A stretch of DNA of 64,000 bases, taken from the NCBI RefSeq assembly GCF_000091305.1, contig NC_013929.1, positions 4,216,001-4,280,000 of the forward strand. Direction: 5' to 3'. Below are positions 49,054-60,167 of the stretch, one piece after another. The stretch is from Streptomyces scabiei 87.22 (lineage in GTDB: Bacteria; Actinomycetota; Actinomycetes; Streptomycetales; Streptomycetaceae). The notes below the pieces were generated by a model. The model was not told the DNA's origin and ran no database searches. It saw nothing but the letters and a program-made list of their open reading frames with translations. Position 1 is the stretch's first letter. The number at the start of each line of letters is the position of its first letter. Both the position numbers and the translations under genes were made by a program.

Positions 49054-51870
49054 GTGGACACGGTGGAGACCTCCCTCACGATCCCGGCGCTCGCCGACGC
49101 CGAGGAGCTGACCTGCGACGTCCTCGTCATCGGCGGGGGCACCGCCGGCACCATGGCGGCCCTGACCGCCGCCGAGCACGGCGCGGACGTCCTGCTCCTG
49201 GAGAAGGCGCACGTCCGCCACTCCGGCGCCCTCGCCATGGGCATGGACGGCGTCAACAACGCCGTCATCCCGGGCCGCGCCGAGCCGGACGACTACGTCG
49301 CCGAGATCACCCGCGCCAACGACGGCATCGTCGACCAGTCCACCGTCCGCCAGACCGCCACCCGCGGCTTCGGCATGGTGCGCCGGCTGGAGTCGTACGG
49401 GGTGAAGTTCGAGAAGGACGAGCACAACGAGTACGCGGTCCGCCAGGTGCACCGCTCGGGGTCGTACGTGCTGCCGATGCCGGAGGGCAAGGACGTCAAG
49501 AAGGTCCTCTACCGGCAGCTGCGGCGCCGGGAGATGCGGGAGCGGATCCGCATCGAGAACCGGGTCATGCCGGTGCGTGTGCTGACGGCCGGCGAGGGCG
49601 AGGACCGGCGGGCGGTGGGCGCCGTCGGGTTCAACACCCGCACCGGCGCGTTCGTCACCGTGCGCGCCGGAGCGGTGATCCTCGCGACCGGCGCCTGCGG
49701 CCGCCTCGGGCTGCCCGCCTCCGGCTACCTCTACGGCACCTACGAGAACCCCACCAACGCGGGCGACGGCTATGCCATGGCCTACCACGCGGGCGCCGAC
49801 CTGACCGGCATCGAGTGCTTCCAGATCAACCCGCTGATCAAGGACTACAACGGCCCCGCCTGCGCCTACGTCGCCAACCCCTTCGGCGGCTACCAGGTCA
49901 ACCGGCACGGCGAACGCTTCGTCGACTCCGACTACTGGTCCGGCCAGATGATGGCCGAGTTCGCCGCCGAGATCGCCTCCGACCGCGCCCCCGTCTATCT
50001 GAAGCTGAGCCACCTCCCGGAGGAGTCCGTCTCCGCCCTGGAGTCGATCCTGCACACGACGGAACGCCCCACGCGCGGGACCTTCCACGCGGGCCGCGGC
50101 CACGACTACCGCACCCACGACATCGAGATGCACATCTCGGAGATCGGCCTGTGCGGCGGCCACTCCGCCTCGGGCGTACGCGTCGACGACCAGGCCCGTA
50201 CGACCGTCCCCCGCCTGTACGCGGCCGGTGACCTCGCCTGTGTCCCGCACAACTACATGATCGGCGCCTTCGTCTTCGGCGACCTCGCGGGCGCGGACGC
50301 CTCCCGGTACACCCCGTACGAGGGCGAACTGCCCGCCGACCAGCTCCGCGAGGCGCACGACCTGATCTACCGTCCGCTGCGCCACCCGGACGGTCCTCCG
50401 CAGCCCCAGGTCGAGTACAAGCTCCGCCGTTTCGTCAACGACTACGTGGCGCCGCCGAAGTCCGGCGCCCGCCTGTCCCTGGCGCTGGAGTCCTTCGAGC
50501 GGATGCGGGACGACATCGCCGGGATGGGCGCCCGCACCCCGCACGAACTCATGCGCTGCGCCGAGGTCTCCTTCATCCGCGACTGCGCCGAGATGGCCGC
50601 CCGCGCCTCCCTGGCCCGCACCGAGTCCCGCTGGGGTCTCTACCACGACCGCCTCGACCATCCCCACCGCGACGACGCCTCCTGGTTCCACCACCTCGAC
50701 CTGCGCAAGTCCCCGTCCGGTGCGATGGAGTTCACCGCCCGCCCCGTCGCCCCCTACCTCGTGCCCGTCGAGGAGTTCACCCCGGTCGGCGGGCCCTCCC
50801 GCCACCTCGGCGAGGTCCACGCGGAGAACGTGGCTACGGCGGGGTCCCGGGAGGTGGCGCCGGTGGCCGCGGGGGTTCCGGGGGCGGCGAGTGCCGGGTC
50901 GGGGGAGGGGGCCCTCCCCCTCCCCTCCCACCCCACCCCCGAGACCTCCTCCCCCCGCCTCCTCGAACTGGTCGCCCTCGCCGAGGAGCAGCCCGAACTC
51001 GCCGCGCTGCAGCCCTACCTGGCCGACCCGGCGCCCGCCGTCCGCCGTGAGGCGGTCGCCGTCCTCACCGAGACGCTCCCGCCGGGCACCGGCCGCGCCC
51101 TCGCCGGGGCGCTCCGCGACGGTGCCGCCGAGGTCCGCGCCGCCGCGGCGGCCTCGCTCCGGGAACTCGTCGAGACACTCCCGCCCGAGCCCGCCCTCCG
51201 CGACGGCCTCGCCGCCGCGCTGGCCGAGCCCGACCCGGTCGTCCGGGCCGTCGCCCTGGACGTGCTGCGTGCCCTGAGCCTCGGCGACACCGCCCTGTAC
51301 GCGGCCTCCCTGACGGACTCCGACATCGCCGTCCGCATCGAGGCCGTACGCGCCCTCGTCTCGGTCGACGCCGCCGCCGAACTGGCCGGGGCCGCGACCA
51401 CCGACCCCTCCCGCGAGGTCCGCGTCACGATCGCCAAGGCGCTGGCCACGGTCGCGGCGGACGCCGCGCACCCTCTGCCCCCGGCCGTCCTCCCCGCCCT
51501 GACGGCCCTGGCCTGCGACCCCGACCCCCTGGTCCGCGCGGCCGCCTACGCCGCCCTCGGCACCGTCGGCTGCCCGCCGCCGCTCGCCGCCCGAGCGGTG
51601 ACCGCCCTCACCGACCCCGCCTGGCAGGTCCGCGCCGGCGCCGCCACGGCCCTGTCCACCGCACCCTCCCCCGTGGCCGTGCCCGCCCTGACCACCACCC
51701 TCACCGACCCCAACGCCGACGTCCGCAAGGCCACGGTCCTCTCCCTCACCCGCCACACCACCACCGAGGAGGCCCGCACCGCCCTCACCACCGCCACAAA
51801 GGATTCCGACGCGGACGTGAGGGCGTACGCGTCCCGCGCGCTGTCGGACCGGCCGGACCGCCTCGCGTAG
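49054..51870 (+). CDS. AprA/FrdA-like FAD-dependent oxidoreductase fused to C-terminal HEAT repeats
   Basis: A protein of about 938 residues. Residues 20-600 are a fumarate reductase/adenylylsulfate reductase-type flavoprotein: FAD loop DVLVIGGGTAGTMAAL (about 21-36), LEKAHVRHSGALAMGMDGVNNAVIPG, AGAVILATGACGRLGLP and VPRLYAAGDLACVPHNYM. A Gly/Pro/Ser linker (about 600-630) leads to some 300 residues of HEAT-like units (PAVRREAVAVLTETL, DPLVRAAAYAALGTVG, NADVRKATVLSLTRH). GTG 49054 follows GAAAGG; GTG 49027 is possible. It may oxidise or reduce the compound imported by the neighbouring ABC system with electrons from the ferredoxin. The reaction is unknown. Confidence 0.9.
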   Translation: MDTVETSLTIPALADAEELTCDVLVIGGGTAGTMAALTAAEHGADVLLLEKAHVRHSGALAMGMDGVNNAVIPGRAEPDDYVAEITRANDGIVDQSTVRQTATRGFGMVRRLESYGVKFEKDEHNEYAVRQVHRSGSYVLPMPEGKDVKKVLYRQLRRREMRERIRIENRVMPVRVLTAGEGEDRRAVGAVGFNTRTGAFVTVRAGAVILATGACGRLGLPASGYLYGTYENPTNAGDGYAMAYHAGADLTGIECFQINPLIKDYNGPACAYVANPFGGYQVNRHGERFVDSDYWSGQMMAEFAAEIASDRAPVYLKLSHLPEESVSALESILHTTERPTRGTFHAGRGHDYRTHDIEMHISEIGLCGGHSASGVRVDDQARTTVPRLYAAGDLACVPHNYMIGAFVFGDLAGADASRYTPYEGELPADQLREAHDLIYRPLRHPDGPPQPQVEYKLRRFVNDYVAPPKSGARLSLALESFERMRDDIAGMGARTPHELMRCAEVSFIRDCAEMAARASLARTESRWGLYHDRLDHPHRDDASWFHHLDLRKSPSGAMEFTARPVAPYLVPVEEFTPVGGPSRHLGEVHAENVATAGSREVAPVAAGVPGAASAGSGEGALPLPSHPTPETSSPRLLELVALAEEQPELAALQPYLADPAPAVRREAVAVLTETLPPGTGRALAGALRDGAAEVRAAAAASLRELVETLPPEPALRDGLAAALAEPDPVVRAVALDVLRALSLGDTALYAASLTDSDIAVRIEAVRALVSVDAAAELAGAATTDPSREVRVTIAKALATVAADAAHPLPPAVLPALTALACDPDPLVRAAAYAALGTVGCPPPLAARAVTALTDPAWQVRAGAATALSTAPSPVAVPALTTTLTDPNADVRKATVLSLTRHTTTEEARTALTTATKDSDADVRAYASRALSDRPDRLA

Positions 51871-51900
51871 GTCACGTGCGGGAACACCACGGGGACGGAG

Positions 51901-52338
51901 TCAGCCCGGCGGAAACGGCCAGGCCTTCCGGACCCGGTCGAGTCTCAGACGCTGGGCCTGGACCCAGTCGTCCGGCAGCCGCACCAGCACACGGACCGAG
52001 GTGAGCGACACGACAGGGTCCCTCACCGTGACCTCGACGGCTTCGAGGTCACGACCTCGGGAGTGGTACGGCCCCGCCGGTGCGATCCGGACCTCCGGAT
52101 TGCGGCCGTCGTCCATCCACACCACCGGTCGGCCCTCGGCGAGCAGGTCGAGCGCGTCCGCCCAGTCCTCCAGGTCTTCCGGCAGCAGATACACCTCCTT
52201 GAGATGCCCGTTGGCGAATGCGCTGGTCACCGTGATCTCGACGTCGAGGCAGCCGTCCCTCGGCGGGCACCCGGCATCCGGTCCCACCACGCGGACGACG
52301 ACGCTGTTCTCGTCGTCGGCAAGGCGCATGAGTTCCAC
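51901..52338 (-). CDS. DUF5959-like protein
   Basis: A 145-residue protein of unknown function that resembles the Streptomyces DUF5959 family: MELMRLADDENSVVVRVVG at the start, then LDVEITVTSAFANGHLKEVYLLPEDLEDWADALDLLAEG and VVWMDDGRNPEVRIAPAG. It is a compact acidic domain without membrane segments. The GTG at 52338 has AGGA upstream. It lies 42 bases after recQ on the same strand and may be transcribed with it. Confidence 0.82.
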   Translation of the reverse strand: MELMRLADDENSVVVRVVGPDAGCPPRDGCLDVEITVTSAFANGHLKEVYLLPEDLEDWADALDLLAEGRPVVWMDDGRNPEVRIAPAGPYHSRGRDLEAVEVTVRDPVVSLTSVRVLVRLPDDWVQAQRLRLDRVRKAWPFPPG

Positions 52339-52380
52339 CGCTATGTCCTGGGCGACGGCGGCCGTCGTGTTCTCACAGCC

Positions 52381-54444
<2,064 letters not shown>

Positions 54445-54673
54445 CGCCCGTCCCCCGCGCCCTTGCGTTCCTGCGCCCTGCGCCCTTGCGTCGCTGCGTC
54501 TTCGCGGCCCGCGCTCCCGCGTACCGCACCATCGCGCCGGGGCCGTCCGTGCTTCCTCCAGCCCCTGCCACCATAGGCGCCCGCACCGACAGCCTCAGAG
54601 TTATCCACAGGCTCCACCCGTGCGGGGCGGTCCCGGCCGGGTGGCGACAGCGGGACCCGGCCCCGTACGAGCA

Positions 54674-54707
54674 GCGGGACCCGGCGCCTGAAGGCGCCGG
54701 GTCCCGC
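54674..54707. terminator. Terminator of the main nuo operon
   Basis: GCGGGACCCGGCGCC (54674-54688) pairs perfectly with GGCGCCGGGTCCCGC (54693-54707) around TGAA. It lies 27 bases past the nuoN stop (minus strand) and before recQ. A further GCGGGACCCGG copy 24 bases away suggests local duplication of one arm. Confidence 0.85.
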
Positions 54708-54733
54708 CATGTCCGCACAGCCTGAGCGGAGCG

Positions 54734-56383
54734 CTACCGCACGAACACCCCCGCCTGTCCCGCGAGGTCCAGGAAGTACTGCGGGGCGATGCCGAGCACC
54801 AGCGTGACGGCGACACCGACCGCGATCGCGGTCATGGTCAGCGGCGACGGCACGGCGACGGTCGGCCCCTCGGGGCGCGGCTCGCTGAAGAACATCAGCA
54901 CGATGACGCGGATGTAGAAGAACGCGGCGATGGCAGAGGAGATCACACCGACCACGACGATCGCGCCCGCGCCGCCCTCCGCCGCCGCCTTGAACACGGC
55001 GAACTTCCCCGCGAACCCGGAGGTCAGCGGAATGCCCGCGAAGGCGAGCAGGAAGACCGCGAACACGGCCGCCACCAGGGGCGATCTGCGGCCGAGCCCG
55101 GCCCACTTGGACAGGTGGGTCGCCTCACCGCCCGCGTCGCGCACCAGGGTCACCACGGCGAACGCGCCGATCGTGACGAACGAGTAGGCGCCCAGGTAGA
55201 ACAGCACGGACGAGACGCCGTCGGGCGAGGCCGCGATGACACCGGCGAGGATGAACCCGGCGTGGGCGATCGACGAGTAGGCGAGCAGTCGCTTGATGTC
55301 GGTCTGGGTGATGGCGACGATCGCGCCGCCCAGCATGGTGACGACGGCGACGGCCCACATGACCGGCCGCCAGTCCCAGCGCAGGCCGGGCAGGACGACG
55401 TACAGGAGCCGGAGCAGCGCGCCGAAGGCGGCCACCTTGGTCGCGGCGGCCATGAAGCCGGTGACCGGGGTGGGCGCGCCCTGGTAGACGTCGGGCGTCC
55501 ACATGTGGAACGGCACCGCGCCGACCTTGAACAGCAGGCCCATGACGATCATGGCGGAGCCGATGAGCAGCAGTGCGTCGTTGCCCATGGTGTCGGCGAG
55601 GGCGGGGTTGATGTCGCCGATGGTGCCGTCGACGACCTGGGCGATCGTGGCGTAGTTCACCGAGCCGGCGTAGCCGTACAGCAGGGCGATGCCGAAGAGG
55701 GTGAAGGCGGAGGCGAAGGCGCCGAGCAGGAAGTACTTGACCGCGGCCTCCTGCGACATGAGCCGCTTGCGGCGGGCCACGGCGCACAGCAGGTACAGCG
55801 GGAGGGAGAAGACCTCCAGGGCGATGAACAGGGTCAGCAGGTCGTTGGCCGCCGGGAAGATCAGCATGCCGCCGATCGCGAACAGCAGCAGCGGGAACAC
55901 CTCGGTGGTGGTGAAGCCGGCCTTGACGGCCGCCTTCTCGCTGTCGCTGCCGGGCACGGAGGCGGCCTGCGCGGCGAAGGAGTCGACCTTGTTGCCGTGC
56001 GTCTCGGGGTCGAGGCGCCGTTCGGCGAAGGTGAAGACGCCGAGGATGCCGGCCAGCAGGATCGTGCCCTGGAGGAACAGGGCCGGTCCGTCCACGGCGA
56101 CGGCGCCCATGGCGGCGATGCCCGCCTTGGTGGTGCCGTAGCCGCGGGCCGCGAGGGCGACGACCGCGGCGAAGGACGCGCCGAGGGCGACGACGGAGAG
56201 GAACACCTGCGCGTAGTAGCGGGACTTGCGGGGGACGAAGGCCTCGATCAGCACCCCGAGGATCGCCGCCGCGATGACGATCAGGGTGGGCGACAGCTGC
56301 CCGTATTCGATCTTCGGCGCGTCGATCTTCGTGATCGGGTCGGCCGCGGTTGTCCACAGGCTGTGGACGGCTGATGCGCTCAC
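54734..56383 (-). CDS. nuoN: NADH-quinone oxidoreductase subunit N, main complex I operon
   Basis: A 549-residue antiporter-like membrane subunit, last gene of the main operon. It has the NuoN features TTEVFPLLLFAIGGMLIFPAANDLLTLFIALEVFSLPLYLL, KYFLLGAFASAFTLFGIALLYG, GLLFKVGAVPFHMWTPDVYQGAPTPVTGFMA and LLAYSSIAHAGFILAG. The GTG at 56383 overlaps the nuoM stop by 4 bases. It ends 27 bases before a strong terminator. Confidence 0.96.
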   Translation of the reverse strand: MSASAVHSLWTTAADPITKIDAPKIEYGQLSPTLIVIAAAILGVLIEAFVPRKSRYYAQVFLSVVALGASFAAVVALAARGYGTTKAGIAAMGAVAVDGPALFLQGTILLAGILGVFTFAERRLDPETHGNKVDSFAAQAASVPGSDSEKAAVKAGFTTTEVFPLLLFAIGGMLIFPAANDLLTLFIALEVFSLPLYLLCAVARRKRLMSQEAAVKYFLLGAFASAFTLFGIALLYGYAGSVNYATIAQVVDGTIGDINPALADTMGNDALLLIGSAMIVMGLLFKVGAVPFHMWTPDVYQGAPTPVTGFMAAATKVAAFGALLRLLYVVLPGLRWDWRPVMWAVAVVTMLGGAIVAITQTDIKRLLAYSSIAHAGFILAGVIAASPDGVSSVLFYLGAYSFVTIGAFAVVTLVRDAGGEATHLSKWAGLGRRSPLVAAVFAVFLLAFAGIPLTSGFAGKFAVFKAAAEGGAGAIVVVGVISSAIAAFFYIRVIVLMFFSEPRPEGPTVAVPSPLTMTAIAVGVAVTLVLGIAPQYFLDLAGQAGVFVR

Positions 56384-57951
56384 TTGGCCGCCTCCACCTC
56401 GGGCTGGGGGTCCTTCTTCTGGACGTCGGACATGGTGTGCTCCACCGCGGGGTTGACGATGTCGGTGAGCGGCTTCGGGTAGACGCCGAGGACGAGCAGC
56501 AGGACGATCAGCGGGGTGACCACCACGAGCTCCCGTGCCCGCAGATCGGGCATTCCCTCGACCTCGGCCTTCACCGGGCCGGTCATCGTCCGCTGGTAGA
56601 GGACGAGGACGTAGAGCGCGGCGAGGACGATGCCGGCGGTGGCGATGATCCCGATCACCGGGTAGCGCGCGAAGGTGCCGACCAGGACCAGGAACTCGCT
56701 GACGAACGGGGCGAGTCCGGGCAGCGACAGGGTCGCGAGGCCGCCGATCAGGAAGGTGCCGGCGAGCACTGGGGCGACCTTCTGCACACCGCCGTAGTCG
56801 GCGATGAGCCGGGAGCCGCGCCGGGAGATCAGGAAGCCCGCCACCAGCATGAGCGCGGCGGTCGAGATGCCGTGGTTGACCATGTAGAGCGTCGCGCCGG
56901 ACTGGCCCTGGCTGGTCATCGCGAAGATGCCCAGGATGATGAACCCGAAGTGCGAGATCGACGCGTAGGCCACCAGCCGCTTGATGTCGCGCTGGCCGAC
57001 CGCGAGCAGCGCCCCGTAGATGATGCTGATCAGCGCGAGGACGAGGATCACGGGCGTCGCCCACTCGCTGGCCTCGGGGAACAGCCCCAGGCAGAAGCGG
57101 AGCATCGCGAAGGTGCCGACCTTGTCGACGACCGCCGTGATGAGGACGGCGACCGGGGCGGTGGACTCCTGCATGGCGTTGGGCAGCCAGGTGTGCAGCG
57201 GCCACAGCGGGGCCTTCACCGCGAAGGCGAAGAAGAAGCCGAGGAACAGCCACCGTTCGGTGCTGGTGGCCATCTCCAGCGTGCCGTTGGCGCGGGCCTC
57301 GGCGATCTCCGGGAGCGAGAAGTTCCCGGCGACCACGTACAGGCCGATCACCGCGGCCAGCATGATCAGACCGCCGACCAGGTTGTAGAGGAGGAACTTC
57401 ACGGCGGCGTACGAGCGCTGCGTGGCCGCCGTCTCCTCGCCGTGCTGGTGGGCGCGGTCGCCGAAGCCGCCGATGAGGAAGTACATCGGGATGAGCATGG
57501 CTTCGAAGAAGATGTAGAAGAGGAAGACGTCGGTGGCCTCGAAGGAGATGATCACCATCGCCTCGACGGCCAGGACGAGAGCGAAGTAGCCCTGTGTGGG
57601 CCGCCAGCGCTTGCTGCCCGTCTCCACGGGGTCGGCGTCGTGCCAGCCCGCGAGGATGATGAACGGGATCAGCAGGGCGGTGAGCGCGATCAGCGCCACC
57701 GCGATGCCGTCCACGCCCAGTTCGTAGCGCACCCCGAAGTCCGCGATCCAGGCGTGGGACTCGGTGAGCTGGTAGCGGTCGCCGTCCGGGTCGAAGCGGA
57801 ACAGGACGATCGCGGCGAGCACGAGCGTGGCCAGCGAGACGGTCAGCGCCAGCAGTTTCGCGGCGTTGCGCCGCTGGGCCGGTACCGCGGCCGTGGCGAT
57901 CGCCCCGAGGGCCGGGAGCGCCGCCGTCGCTGTCAGCAGAGGAAAGGACAT
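56380..57951 (-). CDS. nuoM: NADH-quinone oxidoreductase subunit M, main complex I operon
   Basis: A 523-residue antiporter-like subunit. The NuoM signatures include FYIFFEAMLIPMYFLIGGFG (with the conserved helix-5 glutamate), AVKAPLWPLHTWLPNAMQESTAPVAVLITAVVDKVGTF, RLVAYASISHFGFIILGIF and the conserved lysine segment between them. The ATG at 57951 lies 6 bases after the nuoL stop with GGAAAGGA-type upstream sequence on the minus strand. Comparison with the partial NuoM at 1-572 shows a diverged paralogue. Confidence 0.96.
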   Translation of the reverse strand: MSFPLLTATAALPALGAIATAAVPAQRRNAAKLLALTVSLATLVLAAIVLFRFDPDGDRYQLTESHAWIADFGVRYELGVDGIAVALIALTALLIPFIILAGWHDADPVETGSKRWRPTQGYFALVLAVEAMVIISFEATDVFLFYIFFEAMLIPMYFLIGGFGDRAHQHGEETAATQRSYAAVKFLLYNLVGGLIMLAAVIGLYVVAGNFSLPEIAEARANGTLEMATSTERWLFLGFFFAFAVKAPLWPLHTWLPNAMQESTAPVAVLITAVVDKVGTFAMLRFCLGLFPEASEWATPVILVLALISIIYGALLAVGQRDIKRLVAYASISHFGFIILGIFAMTSQGQSGATLYMVNHGISTAALMLVAGFLISRRGSRLIADYGGVQKVAPVLAGTFLIGGLATLSLPGLAPFVSEFLVLVGTFARYPVIGIIATAGIVLAALYVLVLYQRTMTGPVKAEVEGMPDLRARELVVVTPLIVLLLVLGVYPKPLTDIVNPAVEHTMSDVQKKDPQPEVEAAK

Positions 57952-57956
57952 CGGTA

Positions 57957-59852
57957 TCAGACCGCCCTCATCAGCAGGGTCGCGGCGATGAGGATCGCAG
58001 CACCGCCGAACATCGAGACCGCGTACGACCGGGCATAGCCGTTCTGGATCCGGCGCAGCCGCCCGGAGAGGCCGCCCATCGAGGCCGCCGTGCCGTTGAC
58101 GACACCGTCGACCAGGGTGTGGTCGACGTAGACGAGGGAGCGCGTGAGGTGCTCCCCGCCGCGGACGAGGACGACGTGGTTGAAGTCGTCCTGGTAGAGG
58201 TCGCGCCGGGCGGCCCGGGTGAGCAGCGATCCGCGCGGGGCGACGACGGGGACGGGCCTGCGCCCGTACTGGAGCCAGGCGAGGCCGACGCCGATGACCA
58301 TCACGGCGACCGTGGCCGTGGTGACCGCGGCGGCGCCGATCGGCGGGTGGCCGTGCTGGTGACCGGTGACGGGCTCCAGCCAGTGGAGGAACCGGTCGCC
58401 GATGCTGAAGTACGCGCCGCCGAAGACCGATCCGACGGCCAGGACGATCATGGGGATCGTCATGACCTTGGGCGACTCGTGCGGGTGCGGCTCGTGGCCG
58501 TGCTCGTCGGGCTGCCAGCGCTTCTCGCCGAAGAACGTCATCAGCATCACGCGCGTCATGTAGAACGCGGTGATGGCCGCGCCCAGCAGGGCCACGCCGC
58601 CGAGGATCCAGCCCTCGGTGCCGCCCTTGGCGAACGCCGCCTCGATGATCTTGTCCTTGGAGAAGAAGCCGGACAGGCCGGGGAAGCCGATGATCGCGAG
58701 GTAGCCGAGGCCGAAGGTGACGAAGGTGACCGGCATGTACTTCCGCAGGCCGCCGTACTTGCGCATGTCGACCTCGTCGTTCATGCCGTGCATGACCGAA
58801 CCGGCACCGAGGAACAGCCCGGCCTTGAAGAAGCCGTGCGTCACCAGGTGCATGATCGCGAAGACGTAGCCGATGGGACCGAGGCCCGCGGCGAGCACCA
58901 TGTACCCGATCTGCGACATCGTCGAGCCGGCGAGGGCCTTCTTGATGTCGTCCTTCGCGCAACCGACGATCGCACCGAAGAGGAGCGTGACCGCGCCGAC
59001 GACGGTGGTCACCAGCTGGGCGTCCGGGGCGGCGTTGAAGATGTCCGCGGAACGGACGATCAGGTAGACGCCGGCGGTCACCATGGTCGCGGCGTGGATG
59101 AGGGCCGAGACCGGGGTCGGGCCCTCCATCGCGTCCCCGAGCCAGGACTGCAGCGGCACCTGGGCGGACTTGCCGCAGGCGGCCAGCAGCAGCATCAGCG
59201 CGATGGCGGTGAGCCTGCCCTCGCTCGTCTCACCGGTGGCCGCCAGGACCGGCCCGAAGGCGAAGGTCCCGAAGGTGGTGAACATCAGCATGATGGCGAT
59301 GGACAGGCCCACGTCACCGACGCGGTTGACCAGGAACGCCTTCTTCGCGGCGGTCGCGGCGCTGGGCTTGTGCTGCCAGAAGCCGATCAGCAGGTACGAG
59401 GCGAGGCCGACGCCCTCCCAGCCGACGTACAGCAGCAGGTAGTTGTCGGCGAGGACGAGCAGCAGCATCGCCGCGAGGAACAGGTTCAGATAGCCGAAGA
59501 AGCGGCGGCGGCGCTCGTCGTGCTCCATGTACCCGATGGAGTACACGTGGATGAGCGAGCCGACTCCGGTGATCAGCAGGACGAACGTCATCGACAGCTG
59601 GTCGAGCTGGAAGGCGACGTCCGCCTGGAAGCCCTCGACGGGGATCCAGCTGAACAGGAACTGGCCCATCTCGCGGTGTTCGGCCTCCTTGCCGAGCATG
59701 TCGGCGAAGAGGACGACACCGATGACGAAGGAGGCGGCGGCCAGCGCCGTGCCGATCCAGTGGCCGACGGCGTCGAGCCGCCGGCCGCCGCAGAGCAGGA
59801 CCGCGGCTCCGAGCAGGGGCGCCGCGATCAGCAGCGCAATCAGGTTCTCCAC
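57957..59852 (-). CDS. nuoL: NADH-quinone oxidoreductase subunit L, main complex I operon
   Basis: A 631-residue membrane subunit at the far end of the pump, with the long lateral helix at its C-terminus. Motifs: YVGWEGVGLASYLLIGFW near 143, KKAFLVNRVGDVG, QSWLGDAMEGPTPVSALIHAATMVTAG near 235 and LAGSTMSQIGYMVLA near 310. A His-rich insert (DEHGHEPHPHE) lies near 470. The GTG start at 59852 follows the nuoK stop by 15 bases. Confidence 0.96.
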   Translation of the reverse strand: MENLIALLIAAPLLGAAVLLCGGRRLDAVGHWIGTALAAASFVIGVVLFADMLGKEAEHREMGQFLFSWIPVEGFQADVAFQLDQLSMTFVLLITGVGSLIHVYSIGYMEHDERRRRFFGYLNLFLAAMLLLVLADNYLLLYVGWEGVGLASYLLIGFWQHKPSAATAAKKAFLVNRVGDVGLSIAIMLMFTTFGTFAFGPVLAATGETSEGRLTAIALMLLLAACGKSAQVPLQSWLGDAMEGPTPVSALIHAATMVTAGVYLIVRSADIFNAAPDAQLVTTVVGAVTLLFGAIVGCAKDDIKKALAGSTMSQIGYMVLAAGLGPIGYVFAIMHLVTHGFFKAGLFLGAGSVMHGMNDEVDMRKYGGLRKYMPVTFVTFGLGYLAIIGFPGLSGFFSKDKIIEAAFAKGGTEGWILGGVALLGAAITAFYMTRVMLMTFFGEKRWQPDEHGHEPHPHESPKVMTIPMIVLAVGSVFGGAYFSIGDRFLHWLEPVTGHQHGHPPIGAAAVTTATVAVMVIGVGLAWLQYGRRPVPVVAPRGSLLTRAARRDLYQDDFNHVVLVRGGEHLTRSLVYVDHTLVDGVVNGTAASMGGLSGRLRRIQNGYARSYAVSMFGGAAILIAATLLMRAV

Positions 59853-59867
59853 GATTCTTCCGACCCC

Positions 59868-60167
59868 TTACAGCTTCATCAGGCTGGCGTCGTCGACCGA
59901 GGCCGAGTGGCGGGACCGGAACAGCGACACGATGATCGCGAGTCCGACCACGACCTCCGCGGCGGCGACGACCATCGTGAAGAAGGCGATGATCTGGCCG
60001 TCGAGATTGCCGTGCATCCGGGAGAAGGCGACCAGGGTGAGGTTGCAGGCGTTGAGCATCAGCTCCACGCACATGAACACCACGATCGCGTTCCGCCTGA
60101 TCAGGACGCCGGTGGCGCCGATCGTGAACAGCAGGGCGGCGAGATACAGGTAGTTGACGGGATTCAC
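59868..60167 (-). CDS. nuoK: NADH-quinone oxidoreductase subunit K, main complex I operon
   Basis: A 99-residue three-helix subunit of the usual length. The conserved membrane glutamates are E35 (CVELMLNACN) and E71 (AAAEVVVG). The GTG at 60167 overlaps the nuoJ stop by 4 bases (GTGA). It lacks the C-terminal extension of the copy at 2570-2983. Confidence 0.96.
   Translation of the reverse strand: MNPVNYLYLAALLFTIGATGVLIRRNAIVVFMCVELMLNACNLTLVAFSRMHGNLDGQIIAFFTMVVAAAEVVVGLAIIVSLFRSRHSASVDDASLMKL

Noticed and set aside
48859..51756. A 965-codon minus-strand open frame opposite the flavoprotein-HEAT gene
   Set aside because: The plus strand has clear FAD-binding motifs and HEAT units. The antisense product is Gly/Arg/Val-rich without motifs.
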